DNA of 44,255 nucleotides from CAYRFQ01 sp964423615 (GTDB lineage: Bacteria > Planctomycetota > Planctomycetia > Gemmatales > Gemmataceae), in assembly GCA_964423615.1 (NCBI GenBank), contig CAYRFQ010000060.1:1-44255 (forward strand), given 5' to 3'. Within the stretch, counting starts at the first letter, position 1; each line of letters begins with the position of its first letter. The notes beneath the pieces were generated by a model that saw only the letters and a list, made by a program, of their open reading frames with translations, was not told the DNA's origin and made no database searches. Below, piece by piece: positions 26,762 through 35,785 of the stretch. The position numbers and the translations under genes are program-made.

Positions 26762-27853
26762 CTACCGGGTGAGAGCTTCGTGCATCCCCAGAACCAGACA
26801 AGTCATAGTTATCGTGCTGACAAGCAATATAGCTGCTCCCAGCTTTCGCTGAGATTTCAATTGCCACCACATGATCAGCCCGGACAAACCCCAGAAAACC
26901 AGCACGAAGGACATCACGTCGACTCCGATGGCCCAAAACCAACGCGCTTGAACGTCTTCGGGATAACCGTGGGCGAGGTGCAGACGAGTCAGGAAGCGTC
27001 TTGTCGACAGGTTCGACGAACTCGCCTCTTCGGGGATCGAGCGGACCGAACCACGTTGGAAGTCGTAGCTTGCAGTCCAGACTTTTCCATCCGCTTCCAT
27101 CCGAAAAATCAAGTTCGTCCCGCGAGTAATCGTGACTTCCTCGGCAGGAATGTCCAACTTTCGCAACGATGCCTTGAGGCCTTCGGTGATCCGATTCACC
27201 AACGGCGTTTTCGTCTGAAGTCCCCCACCGATCTCGAAAGAATCCCCAGCTTCAGGACTTCCTGGGGGTATACTTTTCCTCTGCTCCTTTTTTCTACCGG
27301 CTGGCTTGTGAGTTTGGCCACTCTCGGTTTTCTTAGCGCCCTTTTTTGCATCGGTCTTGGTAACCGAGGGTTTTTCCTGCCGAATCCGCCCTGTGCCAGA
27401 AGTGAGTCGCAAGAACACCGAGTGCCTTGTGTCCTGCCCAGTCGCTCGGATCGAAATCGTACTCCGTTGGTACTTTGGTGCTGGCTCCTCAAGAAGTTTG
27501 TAGGTGGCGGGATCGGTCTTTCCCAATTTGGGCGATGTTGGAGAGTCACGTTGGGCTTCGCGTAATGCTTCCACTACTTCGCCAGCAAGCCGTCGAGGAC
27601 TCGGTAAGTCCTCCAACTCAGTCCCAGCGATGTGTTCTTGTGTCAATGCGATTATTGGACGGTCTGGGAAGGCTTCGGGATGATTGAACAGGAACCCCGT
27701 GATGCCGTACAGCATAGCCCAAGGCCACAGAAAGAGACCTGTGTACAAATGCAAACGGCGGATGACCATTTGGGTAGTCTTCCAGGGACGCCACCGCGAT
27801 TGCGACGAGGGTGTGGAGTTCGTCATGTCATCATGGGCCTGATCGTGATTCAT
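26762..27853 (-). CDS. PepSY-associated transmembrane protein
   Basis: A 363-residue protein with the N-terminal PepSY-TM signature RRLHLYTGLFLWPWAMLYGITGFLFNHPE. A soluble region follows that is interrupted by a Lys-rich, low-complexity segment (KTDAKKGAKKTESGQ). Toward the end are a RFLTRLHLAHGYP motif and two more membrane helices (DVMSFVLVFWGLSGLIMWWQL and the final hydrophobic stretch). Relatives are membrane proteins often found with siderophore or haem uptake genes and sometimes act as ferric reductases. The ATG at 27853 is chosen by fit to family start, although its ribosome-binding site is weak. hemP lies 1.8 kb away on the other strand. Confidence 0.82.
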   Translation of the reverse strand: MNHDQAHDDMTNSTPSSQSRWRPWKTTQMVIRRLHLYTGLFLWPWAMLYGITGFLFNHPEAFPDRPIIALTQEHIAGTELEDLPSPRRLAGEVVEALREAQRDSPTSPKLGKTDPATYKLLEEPAPKYQRSTISIRATGQDTRHSVFLRLTSGTGRIRQEKPSVTKTDAKKGAKKTESGQTHKPAGRKKEQRKSIPPGSPEAGDSFEIGGGLQTKTPLVNRITEGLKASLRKLDIPAEEVTITRGTNLIFRMEADGKVWTASYDFQRGSVRSIPEEASSSNLSTRRFLTRLHLAHGYPEDVQARWFWAIGVDVMSFVLVFWGLSGLIMWWQLKSQRKLGAAILLVSTITMTCLVLGMHEALTR

Positions 27854-28008
27854 CGTAAGGTCTCTAAAATCAGTCAGTAACTCTGTCGTTGGTTCGCAAG
27901 AGGATTCGTTCGATCTCTCGAACGGCATCTCGGAAAAGCAATGCCAACGAGATAATTCCAAGACTTTCCAGCATGGCGTGATCCGATCTTGTTGGTGTTG
28001 GGGCGAGC

Positions 28009-28066
28009 AAAAAAGGCCGGGCAGCCGTGTGGTATCTCCGAGGGTTCAAGGAGCGACTGCCCGGCC
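28009..28066 (-). terminator. Intrinsic terminator of the TPR gene
   Basis: Perfect 10-bp stem GGCCGGGCAG (28015-28024) with CTGCCCGGCC (28057-28066), and on the minus strand it is followed by a run of six T. It lies 43 bases beyond the TPR gene stop. Confidence 0.88.
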
Positions 28067-28108
28067 AACGAACGAACGGTTTGGCCACAAACCCGTATTG
28101 ACTTCACG

Positions 28109-28864
28109 TCAGAGGATTCCCTTGCCCCCATTCTGTTCGGAGACCCCGTTGACTTGTTCAAGCCGTCGGAGACAAGCGGCCAAGTTATCCAGGTCGTTGA
28201 AGTGTTCGAACACGAGGGCCATTTTGCGAAGCCAGCAAGGGTGCGATACTCGGTCGAGATCAACATCCCTGAGCAACTGGTACGCCTTTCCATACTCCTC
28301 AAGGTCTGTCCACACGAAGACCAAGTTCATCCGGTATGACAAAATTTCGGGGGCGAGGTCCATGGCCAGAGACAACGGAATCACAACCTCTTCCAAAGGC
28401 TCTCCCAAACGCATTTTGTAGTAGGCGATGCCGAACAGCGCTCCGTGATGTTTAGGGCGGCGATAAGACAACGTTTCGCACGCTCGCAACGCCAACTCGT
28501 ATTCGCCAATCCGTCCACAAACGCATGCAATCTTGTTGAGTAAAGCCGTCGGACAACGATCCTCTTGAAGGAGGTGCTCGAAAATCGTGCTGGCCAGATC
28601 CTTCTTCTCCTGTCGGCCATAGATCCAACCAAGAGTGAACTGAGCGAGCGGCCCCAGAGGTGCCAGGCAACTAGCCATTTCTAGAGTTTCCTGGGCTTCT
28701 TCGATGTCGCCAAGGAACCATAGGGATGTACCCAGGACCTGCCACAATCGGCCATCGTCGGGAAATTGATCGATGCCGAATCGAGCTACATTCACGGCTT
28801 GGGAATAGAGTTGCTGGTCGAAAGCACTGACTGCTTGAAGGTAGTAGTCGTTGGTAACTGGCAT
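28109..28864 (-). CDS. Tetratricopeptide-repeat protein
   Basis: A 251-residue protein made of TPR-like helical pairs, for example YLQAVSAFDQQLYSQAVNVARFG, LWQVLGTSLWFLGDIEEAQETLEMA and YELALRACETLSYRRPKHHGALFGIAYY. No signal peptide or membrane segment is seen, so it is probably a cytoplasmic interaction protein. I chose the ATG at 28864 because AAGGAG lies six bases upstream; the open frame continues to 29239, but that extension looks non-coding. A strong terminator follows it. Confidence 0.8.
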   Translation of the reverse strand: MPVTNDYYLQAVSAFDQQLYSQAVNVARFGIDQFPDDGRLWQVLGTSLWFLGDIEEAQETLEMASCLAPLGPLAQFTLGWIYGRQEKKDLASTIFEHLLQEDRCPTALLNKIACVCGRIGEYELALRACETLSYRRPKHHGALFGIAYYKMRLGEPLEEVVIPLSLAMDLAPEILSYRMNLVFVWTDLEEYGKAYQLLRDVDLDRVSHPCWLRKMALVFEHFNDLDNLAACLRRLEQVNGVSEQNGGKGIL

Positions 28865-29270
28865 GGGGACTCCTTGCTTGTCGCAAAGAAACAATGGGAC
28901 TCGGTCTCGTTCCGAAGGTCGACGCCTGGCATCCGCGCGCCGAGAATTCATCTCCACCAACCGGATCATAGGGAACGTCCCACCGATGTGGTCGAAGACC
29001 TCACAACGCAGGTACTGCGACGTCGTTCCGCCGTATGCGAGACGATCCCGGTGCAGGAAAACCCTCATCCTGAAGACAAACATCGCAGCAAAGAAAAATC
29101 CTTGAATTCGAGAATCCTTTTCGGATCGAGTTGGCATGTACGGCCTCCAGGATGTGTCCGAAAATTGCGGCAAGTGCCCCAATACGAAGACAAGTAGGAG
29201 ACGCGTTGCAAGCGGAGGTGGAGCACCAAAGGTACCCACGGCGGTGGCGAAGCGACCTCTAGTTGATATT

Positions 29271-29297
29271 CAATCTCAATATCAACTATCGTACAAT
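29271..29297. promoter_or_regulatory. Fur-like operator (palindrome)
   Basis: Perfect 10-bp inverted repeat AGTTGATATT and AATATCAACT separated by seven bases. The centre reads TTGATATTGAGATTGAATATCAA on the minus strand when spelled in two parts, TTGATATTGAGA and TTGAATATCAA, which resembles Fur boxes of the TGATAAT-type 7-1-7 form. Proximity to hemP supports iron control; the assignment is inference. Confidence 0.5.
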
Positions 29298-29564
29298 CCT
29301 TCTCCGTTATGACAACGCCAACTCAACAAAAAATTCCGATTTTGCTGGAAATAGTTTTACGCAATTCAATCACTCCACCTAGCCGCGGGTGGTCAGACGT
29401 CGTCGAAACAATGACTTCCGGCGTCCCAATGTACCAAGTGCGAATGGCCAACAAGTCTTCTTCCTTCCGCGATACTCACAGGCCCTCCGCTCGAATGGAA
29501 AAAACTCGCGCAAACACTTCGGATTGGTGGAGTCAGTGCGAAAGTATGAGAGAAACATTTCTTC

Positions 29565-29594
29565 TTGACACGGAGTCTCAATATCATAGGATTA
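29565..29594 (+). promoter_or_regulatory. Possible hemP promoter with operator half-site
   Basis: TTGACA at 29565-29570, and TCTCAATATCA at 29576-29586, which repeats the right half of the palindrome at 29271-29297. It lies about 80-100 bases upstream of the hemP ATG. The -10 element is weak (AGGATT after 17 bases). Confidence 0.35.
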
Positions 29595-29668
29595 GCTACG
29601 ACTCCAATTTCCACCCACGTTCTCCGCGTCGACTCTCGGCTTTCATAATTCGCATTTCGAGTAGGTCC

Positions 29669-29854
29669 ATGACCGAACTACCCAAACAAGATAATTCCGA
29701 CTCACCCCAAAAAGAGGACGCCCCAACGACGCCCCAGAAAACCATTTCCTCCTCCCAACTCTTCGATGGCGAGCGTGAAGTCCACATCGAACACGATGGC
29801 GAGGTCTACCGACTCCGAATCACTCGCCGAAACAAGCTCATCTTGCAGAAGTAA
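29669..29854 (+). CDS. hemP: Hemin uptake protein HemP family
   Basis: A 61-residue protein. Its last third is the HemP signature: SQLFDGEREVHIEHDGEVYRL then RITRRNKLILQK, with the conserved pattern hxIxHxGxxYxLRxTRxxKLILxK. The N-terminal 28 residues are acidic and probably disordered. HemP is a small protein encoded in haem uptake loci and is typically Fur-regulated. The ATG at 29669 gives the normal family size. A much longer in-frame extension to 29309 is unlikely. Other haem transport genes are not in the window, apart from the PepSY membrane protein at 26762. Confidence 0.85.
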   Translation: MTELPKQDNSDSPQKEDAPTTPQKTISSSQLFDGEREVHIEHDGEVYRLRITRRNKLILQK

Positions 29855-29981
29855 AACATCCCTCCGAAGCCCGAGCAGAACACATAGCTCAAAGAGAAAA
29901 ATTCGTACCCGCCTGCCGATTTTGTGCCACAATAAAAAACGTAGTGGTTTCCGACAAATCTTGAATCTGAAGGCATGGCTC

Positions 29982-31196
29982 ATGGGGAAGAACGTGTTTG
30001 ACGTGGCGATCATTGGCGGTGGAATTGTGGGGACGGCGACGGCCTACGCCCTCGTCGAGCGTGGCGTGCGTTCACTGGTCGTTTTGGAAGCCGAAGACTC
30101 TCTCGCTGCGCACCAAACCGGACATAACAGTGGTGTGATCCATGCAGGACTCTACTACAAACCGGGTTCGCTCAAGGCCAAGAACTGTGTCGCCGGTCGC
30201 GAGAAGCTCTACCAGTTCTGCGAAGCCAACGGAGTTCCTGCCAAACGGTGCGGGAAAGTCGTCGTTGCGACGAAAGACGAAGAGTTGCCTCGCCTGGAAA
30301 AGCTGTTCGAGCGAGGGCAAGCCAATGGCCTCGTCAACATGCGTAAGTTGTCGCCCGAGGAAGTTCGCGAGCACGAGCCCCACGTCAAAGCCGTCGGTGG
30401 AATTTTCGTGCCCTACACAGGCGTCGTGAACTATCGCAAGGTCACCGAAAAATTGGGAGAACGGGTCCAACAAGGCGGTGGAGATATCCGAACCAAGTGG
30501 AAGCTCCGGCAAGTCCGAGCGAGTAATGGTTCGATGGCCATCGAGACCACCCAAGGTCTCGTCGAATGTCGGCATCTGGTCAACTGCGGTGGCTTACAGG
30601 CAGACCGCGTCGCTCGACTCTGCGGGGTCGAGCCTGGGTTACAAATCATTCCCTTTCGTGGCGAATACTACGACTTGATTCCCGAACGTGCACACCTCGT
30701 CAAGACCCTCATTTATCCGGTCCCCGATCCGCAATTTCCGTTTCTCGGAGTTCACTTCACCCGTGGGGTCGACGATCACGTCGAGGCTGGTCCGAACGCC
30801 GTTCTCGCGTTAGCACGGACAGGATACAACTGGCGAACGATCTCACCGCGTGACCTCTGGGGCTACGTATCTTACCTTGGATTTTGGCGATTGATATTGC
30901 AATATCCCAGAATGGGACTCGCCGAGATGTATCGTTCGTTGAACAAGAGCGCGTTCTTGCGATCCCTCCAACAGCTCATTCCCGAAGTCCAAATGGAAGA
31001 CATCATACCAGGAGGGGCCGGAGTGCGCGCCCAAGCCGTCGCCCCCGAAGGAAAGTTGATCGACGACTTCCACATCGTCGAAGCCGACCGGATGATCCAC
31101 GTCCTGAATGCCCCCTCTCCAGCAGCGACGGCTTCGTTGAGCATCGGAGAAACCATTGCGGACTTGGTCGAACAACGATTCGGGTTGAAAGGATGA
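29982..31196 (+). CDS. lhgO: L-2-hydroxyglutarate oxidase
   Basis: A 404-residue FAD-dependent oxidoreductase of the DAO superfamily. It oxidises L-2-hydroxyglutarate to 2-oxoglutarate, feeding electrons to oxygen or the quinone pool. Seen are the dinucleotide motif VAIIGGGIVGTATAYAL (8-24), the family signature HNSGVIHAGLYYKPGSLKA (48-66), GVVNYRKV, FRGEYYDL and PFLGVHFTRG. The C-terminal GGAGVRAQAV and NAPSPAATASLSIG also fit the LhgO (YgaF) subgroup. The ATG at 29982 has AAGG eight bases upstream. It follows hemP by 127 bases and could be read from the same promoter, although a functional link is not obvious. Confidence 0.9.
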   Translation: MGKNVFDVAIIGGGIVGTATAYALVERGVRSLVVLEAEDSLAAHQTGHNSGVIHAGLYYKPGSLKAKNCVAGREKLYQFCEANGVPAKRCGKVVVATKDEELPRLEKLFERGQANGLVNMRKLSPEEVREHEPHVKAVGGIFVPYTGVVNYRKVTEKLGERVQQGGGDIRTKWKLRQVRASNGSMAIETTQGLVECRHLVNCGGLQADRVARLCGVEPGLQIIPFRGEYYDLIPERAHLVKTLIYPVPDPQFPFLGVHFTRGVDDHVEAGPNAVLALARTGYNWRTISPRDLWGYVSYLGFWRLILQYPRMGLAEMYRSLNKSAFLRSLQQLIPEVQMEDIIPGGAGVRAQAVAPEGKLIDDFHIVEADRMIHVLNAPSPAATASLSIGETIADLVEQRFGLKG

Positions 31197-31311
31197 TTAA
31201 TTTGGTGGTGAGGTGATCACTTGCCACATCAAGGCGTAACCTCGGTTTCGATCCCTGCGATGGTGGCTCCCAGAAATCGGGGCGCCAAGTTGGTGCAAGC
31301 TGATACCCGAT

Positions 31312-33003
31312 CTACTTCGGTTTTGCCGATGTATCCTTAATTATCAACCGATACCGGCCTGCCCCTTGGTCGGCGTCACGGACCTGAATCCGATAGTCTC
31401 CCGTGTGTTTCGGCTTGAAGTTTTGGATTCGGGCGTTCAGGCCAAAACCGGTGTCGTCATCGGAAGCGACGAGTTCATCCCGACTATTGTAAATCTCTAG
31501 GTAGGTATTCAGTGAGAAATTGTCCGGCTCGTAATTCGCATCGATCTGGTAGGTGCGCCCCTTGTCTAATTGGATGAGGAACGAATCTGTTTCGCCTTGC
31601 CGAACTTGGTCCCTCCAGTCCACCTCCGAATCAAGCAGCTTGAGACGGACTTCTCCACCTTTTAGTCTCTTCAGAGAGACGCTAAACCGACCGAGGGGAA
31701 AAAGCTTGGGGTGGTCGTGGGTTACTCCAACGATGTAATAGCCGCTTCTGGGAGGATTGTAAAGCAGCTGGAGCTTTCGCTGCATTATCGGAACGTCCTT
31801 TTTCTGAAATCCGCCAATCCCGTCAAATAAAGAAAGAGAGGTCACCCCGGTGGCTTCGAATTGGTAAGTCGTATTTTGGTCGAGAAACACGCGAAAAGCC
31901 TGCATCCGGTAGTGTTCGGTCATGTTGGCATTGAAACGCATACCGACATTGAGTTTGTTTCCGGTGTGCGCGGAAAGAACATAGGGGCCGCCAAAGAAAT
32001 TTTGATCTCGAATTCGAACCGCGTAAATGCCAGTTCGCTTGGGCACGAAGAGGATCCGGGAGTTGAGGCCATGTCCATCATTGTCGCTTTGTCCTACCTG
32101 AAATCCTGTCGCTTTCTCAATCAACTCCATGCTCGGATCGAAGTCAGAACTCGTCAGATCAAAAACATAGGCCGTATTCCTCTGCAAGTGAATCGTAAAG
32201 GTTTTCGATTCCCCTTGGTTCAGTGTGCCTCGGTGCAACCGTCCAGGGATCAAACGGTTTGGCACTCCCATTCCCGGTCTACCTTTCCGCCAGGTCTGAG
32301 AGTACGCGATGGTTCCGGTATTCGGACCATTTCGGATCCGACCACCAGGTCCAAAACGTCTCTGATTAATGAGTTCGACGCGGTAATTCCCGGTCCTGGG
32401 CGCAATGAACGTCACCGAACAGTTGCTCTCGGGACGCGTATCCGACGCGATCAGACGCTTGCCGGTGTAGACCAATAAGTTCATGTCCGACTGACCATTC
32501 GACCGAATGTTGATGGTGACTTGGTGTCCATTCAAACAACGCATCTGGTAACTCTTACGCTTCCCAGCGCCCAGCCGCCAACGTTGCGTCCCGTTATTAC
32601 CGGCCAGTGTGGCGGTCACGCTAAAGAAAATGGCTCCAAGAACGATGCTTACAACCACGACGCCAAGAATCGTGAATCCAACGATAGCACCATTGCTGGT
32701 GGGCTTTTGATTTTTCGGTGAGGTGGGTCGATTTCTCCGTCTTAGCCGAGAATTTTCGTTATCTGGCCGAGGACGACGGCTATGCCTTGGCTGTTCTTTG
32801 GGGCGTGTGTTCTCTGGAGTGGAAGGAACACCCTTGGGGAAGAGTTTCTGGACAGTTTTAGCACGTACCCAATTGGGAGTATCGTCTTCCCAGACAAGAT
32901 CATTGGGACGCAACTCACCCGACTCGGCCAGACGTTGTAAGTCCTCGGTCACAACAGGGCCCTGTTGTTGGCCGCCCGATGTGTAATACCAAATGTCGGC
33001 CAT
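31312..33003 (-). CDS. GYF-domain membrane protein with PPC-like repeats
   Basis: A 563-residue protein. An N-terminal GYF_2 domain (residues 4-52: WYYTSGGQQQGPVVTEDLQR then LAESGELRPNDLVWEDDTPNWVRA) lies in the cytoplasm. It is followed by an Arg/Pro-rich linker, one membrane helix (about 106-133), and an exported part with four beta-sandwich repeats of the PPC (pre-peptidase C-terminal) kind. Each repeat has a GE...F.I.L..G..Y.ID core and ends in a ..TG.Y.V.V strand. No catalytic domain is present. GYF_2 domains bind proline-rich ligands, so it may link cytoplasmic partners to an exported binding domain. The ATG at 33003 has GAGGAG about ten bases upstream. Confidence 0.82.
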   Translation of the reverse strand: MADIWYYTSGGQQQGPVVTEDLQRLAESGELRPNDLVWEDDTPNWVRAKTVQKLFPKGVPSTPENTRPKEQPRHSRRPRPDNENSRLRRRNRPTSPKNQKPTSNGAIVGFTILGVVVVSIVLGAIFFSVTATLAGNNGTQRWRLGAGKRKSYQMRCLNGHQVTINIRSNGQSDMNLLVYTGKRLIASDTRPESNCSVTFIAPRTGNYRVELINQRRFGPGGRIRNGPNTGTIAYSQTWRKGRPGMGVPNRLIPGRLHRGTLNQGESKTFTIHLQRNTAYVFDLTSSDFDPSMELIEKATGFQVGQSDNDGHGLNSRILFVPKRTGIYAVRIRDQNFFGGPYVLSAHTGNKLNVGMRFNANMTEHYRMQAFRVFLDQNTTYQFEATGVTSLSLFDGIGGFQKKDVPIMQRKLQLLYNPPRSGYYIVGVTHDHPKLFPLGRFSVSLKRLKGGEVRLKLLDSEVDWRDQVRQGETDSFLIQLDKGRTYQIDANYEPDNFSLNTYLEIYNSRDELVASDDDTGFGLNARIQNFKPKHTGDYRIQVRDADQGAGRYRLIIKDTSAKPK

Positions 33004-33500
33004 GATAGTCGTTGCTCCTCTCGCGACGCCAAATTGGGGAAGATCGTATGAGGAAACGAAGTTCGTCTTGATCCGAAATTTTATTATAGCGACCAAACTG
33101 TCTTTTGGTCTCTCCTTGGCCAAATCGCTGTAGACTTTAGGCCTCGTTTCGCTCCATCGTGAATGGACGGATTGCGTTCGGGCGTAGACTAACTGGAAGC
33201 ACGGGTGAGGATCACGTCAGAACTTCACCATTGTTTCCGAGGAGCTGTTTCTGCTCCGAACGAACAATCCGATGGAATGATAGTCAGACTACCCGATCGT
33301 AGACGAAAAGACAAATCAAAGAGCCGTTCTGAGGTGTACGTCGCCTATTGGAAACTGCAATTTTCAGATCCCAGATCTACGACTGACGCGCAGACCGATA
33401 CTTGCGGTCGATTCCAAAATCCAATGCCTCTCCGTCCATGGCTGGTGCTTTTGCAGCAATTTGGTATAAGAAAAGTGGGGAAGCAAGCGAGGAGGCCGCC
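33004..33500. other. Divergent intergenic region
   Basis: About 500 bases between the GYF/PPC gene and the response regulator gene. No gene, repeat or strong hairpin was recognised. It must carry both promoters. Confidence 0.4.
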
Positions 33501-34766
33501 ATGCCGACTACGGACGTGAGAGAAGTAATCCTTGTTGTTGACGACGAAGAGTCTGTTCGTCGAACGGTGTCGGATTGGCTTTCCAGTACAAACTGGAGTC
33601 TGGAAGTCCTGACCGCTGCGGACCACGAGCAAGCGTTACTGATTGCTAACGAATGTCCTATTGACCTTGCCATTTTGGACTGGAACTTGGGAGCTGGTTT
33701 CAACGGCCTGGAATTGTTGGTCGATCTACAGGAATGGCACCCGAACATCGTCGCCATCATGATGACCGCGTTTGCCGACCAGGCAACCCCACTAGACGCC
33801 ATGCGGCGAGGCGTCCGCGATTACTTGGACAAGAACCAAGAATTCCACCGGAGCAATTTCCTGGCGGCCGTCGAACGCCAACTTCACTTCATCCGTCCAG
33901 CCAAGCTCCAGCGAGTCCTCCACAACAGCCTTGTCGCTTTCCGCAATTCGGTCGAACAAATTCTCCCCCTGGTCCAATCCTTGGCCACATTTAACGACCC
34001 CGTCACGTTGCCGGAAGTCATCGGGAGCCTTTTTCGATTCCTTTTGAACGCAACAAAAGCGAGTGGTGGAGTTTTATTCGTCCGGCACTTCGACCTGCAA
34101 AGCATGACCGAGCACACACGGGTCTACGACGAGTCGGGTGAACCAATCGAGGTCGACCTGGTTCCTTACGAAAATTCCATCGCGGCGGCCGCCATTAGCA
34201 TGGGCGAACCCTGCGCGATGGCACAACTCAGCACCGACCCGACAAGCCAACTCCAACTCCAAGAATTCGAACGCACCAAGCAGTCGGTCCTCGCGGCTCC
34301 TCTCGCCGTGGCTCCTGGGGTTCACGTGGTATTGGAGTTATTCGACAAACAAACCCCTGACGGGGAGTTAGACCAGACGGGCTTCGGACAGGTGGACGTT
34401 CGCTTGGTCAGGGATGCCGGGGAAATCGGTGCCGAGATGCTTCGACAAGAATTATCCCAGCGACAAACACACCAAATGCTTCTCGATGCCGTTGGTGCTG
34501 CCCTCCACGCAAGCACCCAAGTAACCGACTCGATGACAACACACGCCGCTCCACAAGCCACTGAATCGGCGCCCTCGGCAGTACTCGACCAACTCAAGGT
34601 GGGACTCGCGTCGACAACTTCTTCGCCCATGACGCCGGAGGCGAGCATCCAACTTGCCGAAGCCATCCGCGTAGTCGCCTTGCGACACGGAGAACCAGCC
34701 GTTCAGCATTGTTTGCGATTGGTACAAAGTGTCTGCATCTTGCTCGACGAGTCGATGGGGAAGTAA
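33501..34766 (+). CDS. Response regulator with GAF-like domain
   Basis: A 421-residue protein. The receiver domain (about residues 6-125) shows the acidic pair Asp14-Asp15, the phospho-acceptor Asp60 (AILDWNLG), Thr89 (MMTA) and Lys111 (YLDKNQ). A middle segment with a long helix leads to a GAF-like domain (about 170-310) and a C-terminal helical region. There is no DNA-binding or enzymatic output domain, so signalling is probably through protein contact. GAGGAGG stands five bases before the ATG at 33501. The subtilase gene begins 46 bases after its stop, so the two are likely co-transcribed, and the regulator may control that protease. No histidine kinase is adjacent. Confidence 0.85.
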   Translation: MPTTDVREVILVVDDEESVRRTVSDWLSSTNWSLEVLTAADHEQALLIANECPIDLAILDWNLGAGFNGLELLVDLQEWHPNIVAIMMTAFADQATPLDAMRRGVRDYLDKNQEFHRSNFLAAVERQLHFIRPAKLQRVLHNSLVAFRNSVEQILPLVQSLATFNDPVTLPEVIGSLFRFLLNATKASGGVLFVRHFDLQSMTEHTRVYDESGEPIEVDLVPYENSIAAAAISMGEPCAMAQLSTDPTSQLQLQEFERTKQSVLAAPLAVAPGVHVVLELFDKQTPDGELDQTGFGQVDVRLVRDAGEIGAEMLRQELSQRQTHQMLLDAVGAALHASTQVTDSMTTHAAPQATESAPSAVLDQLKVGLASTTSSPMTPEASIQLAEAIRVVALRHGEPAVQHCLRLVQSVCILLDESMGK

Positions 34767-34812
34767 TTCGGATACGGAACCATTGATCCACATACACACT
34801 TTAGGAACGCAA

Positions 34813-35619
34813 ATGGGAGAACAGCGCGATCTTTTCGACGAGCTATTCGCGTTGCTGAGCCCAGAACGCGTTCTCGACGACCCTCGCGCCACTGGAGAGG
34901 GAATCCCTGTTTGCATCTTGGACAGCGGCGTTGATGAGACCACCCTCCGAACGCGAGCCACCGAACGCGGTGCCGAAATCAATACCATCCAGGGTGGCAT
35001 TTTCCAACCCAACCGCAAAGAACCACTCCCCTACACCGGAAAACACAGCTCTCCGCACGGAACAACAGTCGCCGACATCGTTTTGACACTCGCCCCACAA
35101 GTACAACTCTACTCCGCGGACATCTTCGGACCTCTCGGCACTTGTGAAGTCGAAACGGTCATCAACGCCCTGCACTGGGCCATTCACGAGTGGAAGTGTA
35201 AAGTCATCAATTTGTCACTCGGCGTGACCGAAAACAAGCTGGCACAGATTCCGCGACGATATCAATTCCTCCGAGCCATCGAAGAAGCCTACTTCCACGA
35301 CGTCATCATCGTCGCCGCCGCTCACAACGATCATCCTTTTACCCGAAGCTACCCAGCGATGTTTGCTCCACCACTGATCTCGGTGGACAAACACATCTTC
35401 GAGAGCCCCCTGCAGTTTTCCTACGCACTGCGAGAACACGTCGAGTTCCTCGCCCATTCCAGAGGATACACGGGACCGTTCGCCCAGGAACCGGCAACGA
35501 GTTGGGCCGCTCCACACCTTTCGGGAATCGCAGCCAAGTTACTTTCCCTGCGTCCGACATTAAAGCCATTCGAGATAAAAACACTGTTCACGTGGTTGGC
35601 CCAGGCTACCGAAAAGTAG
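34813..35619 (+). CDS. Subtilisin-like (S8) serine peptidase, probably intracellular
   Basis: A 268-residue protease of family S8. The triad is seen as Asp37 (CILDSGVD), His82 (HGTTVAD) and Ser230 (ATSWAAPHLSG, with Trp where Met is usual), with an oxyanion-hole Asn172 (AAAHND). It has no signal peptide and no long propeptide, and it is shorter than secreted subtilases, so it probably acts in the cytoplasm. The ATG at 34813 has AGGA eight bases upstream. It sits 46 bases downstream of a response regulator with no output domain, suggesting a signal-controlled protease pair (inference). Confidence 0.85.
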   Translation: MGEQRDLFDELFALLSPERVLDDPRATGEGIPVCILDSGVDETTLRTRATERGAEINTIQGGIFQPNRKEPLPYTGKHSSPHGTTVADIVLTLAPQVQLYSADIFGPLGTCEVETVINALHWAIHEWKCKVINLSLGVTENKLAQIPRRYQFLRAIEEAYFHDVIIVAAAHNDHPFTRSYPAMFAPPLISVDKHIFESPLQFSYALREHVEFLAHSRGYTGPFAQEPATSWAAPHLSGIAAKLLSLRPTLKPFEIKTLFTWLAQATEK

Positions 35620-35785
35620 GCGAACACGGGACGATTCTCCAAGTGAGTGGCTGGCCCACTCGGGTTACCGCGCTCCAAAGGTCGACCACCGGTTTGCTAT
35701 CATCCAACGTACGCATTGATTGTAGGCACACAACTAAGCCCTCTTACAGTTCACAGGACGACCGGGGATTTTTGTGGAGGAAGCC

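Larger units (their letters stand above)
28865..29668. other. Divergent intergenic region before hemP
   Basis: About 800 bases between the TPR gene and hemP. It contains a Fur-like palindrome at 29271-29297 and a half-site overlapping a -35-like TTGACA at 29565. The open frame that runs from 29309 into hemP has no protein-like features before residue 121. Confidence 0.5.

Noticed and set aside
28867..29239. N-terminal extension of the TPR protein
   Set aside because: The sequence before the ATG at 28864 is not TPR-like, and that ATG has an excellent AAGGAG site.
29309..29668. N-terminal extension of hemP giving a 181-residue protein
   Set aside because: The extra 120 residues look random, HemP proteins are about 60 residues, and the family match begins after the internal ATG at 29669.
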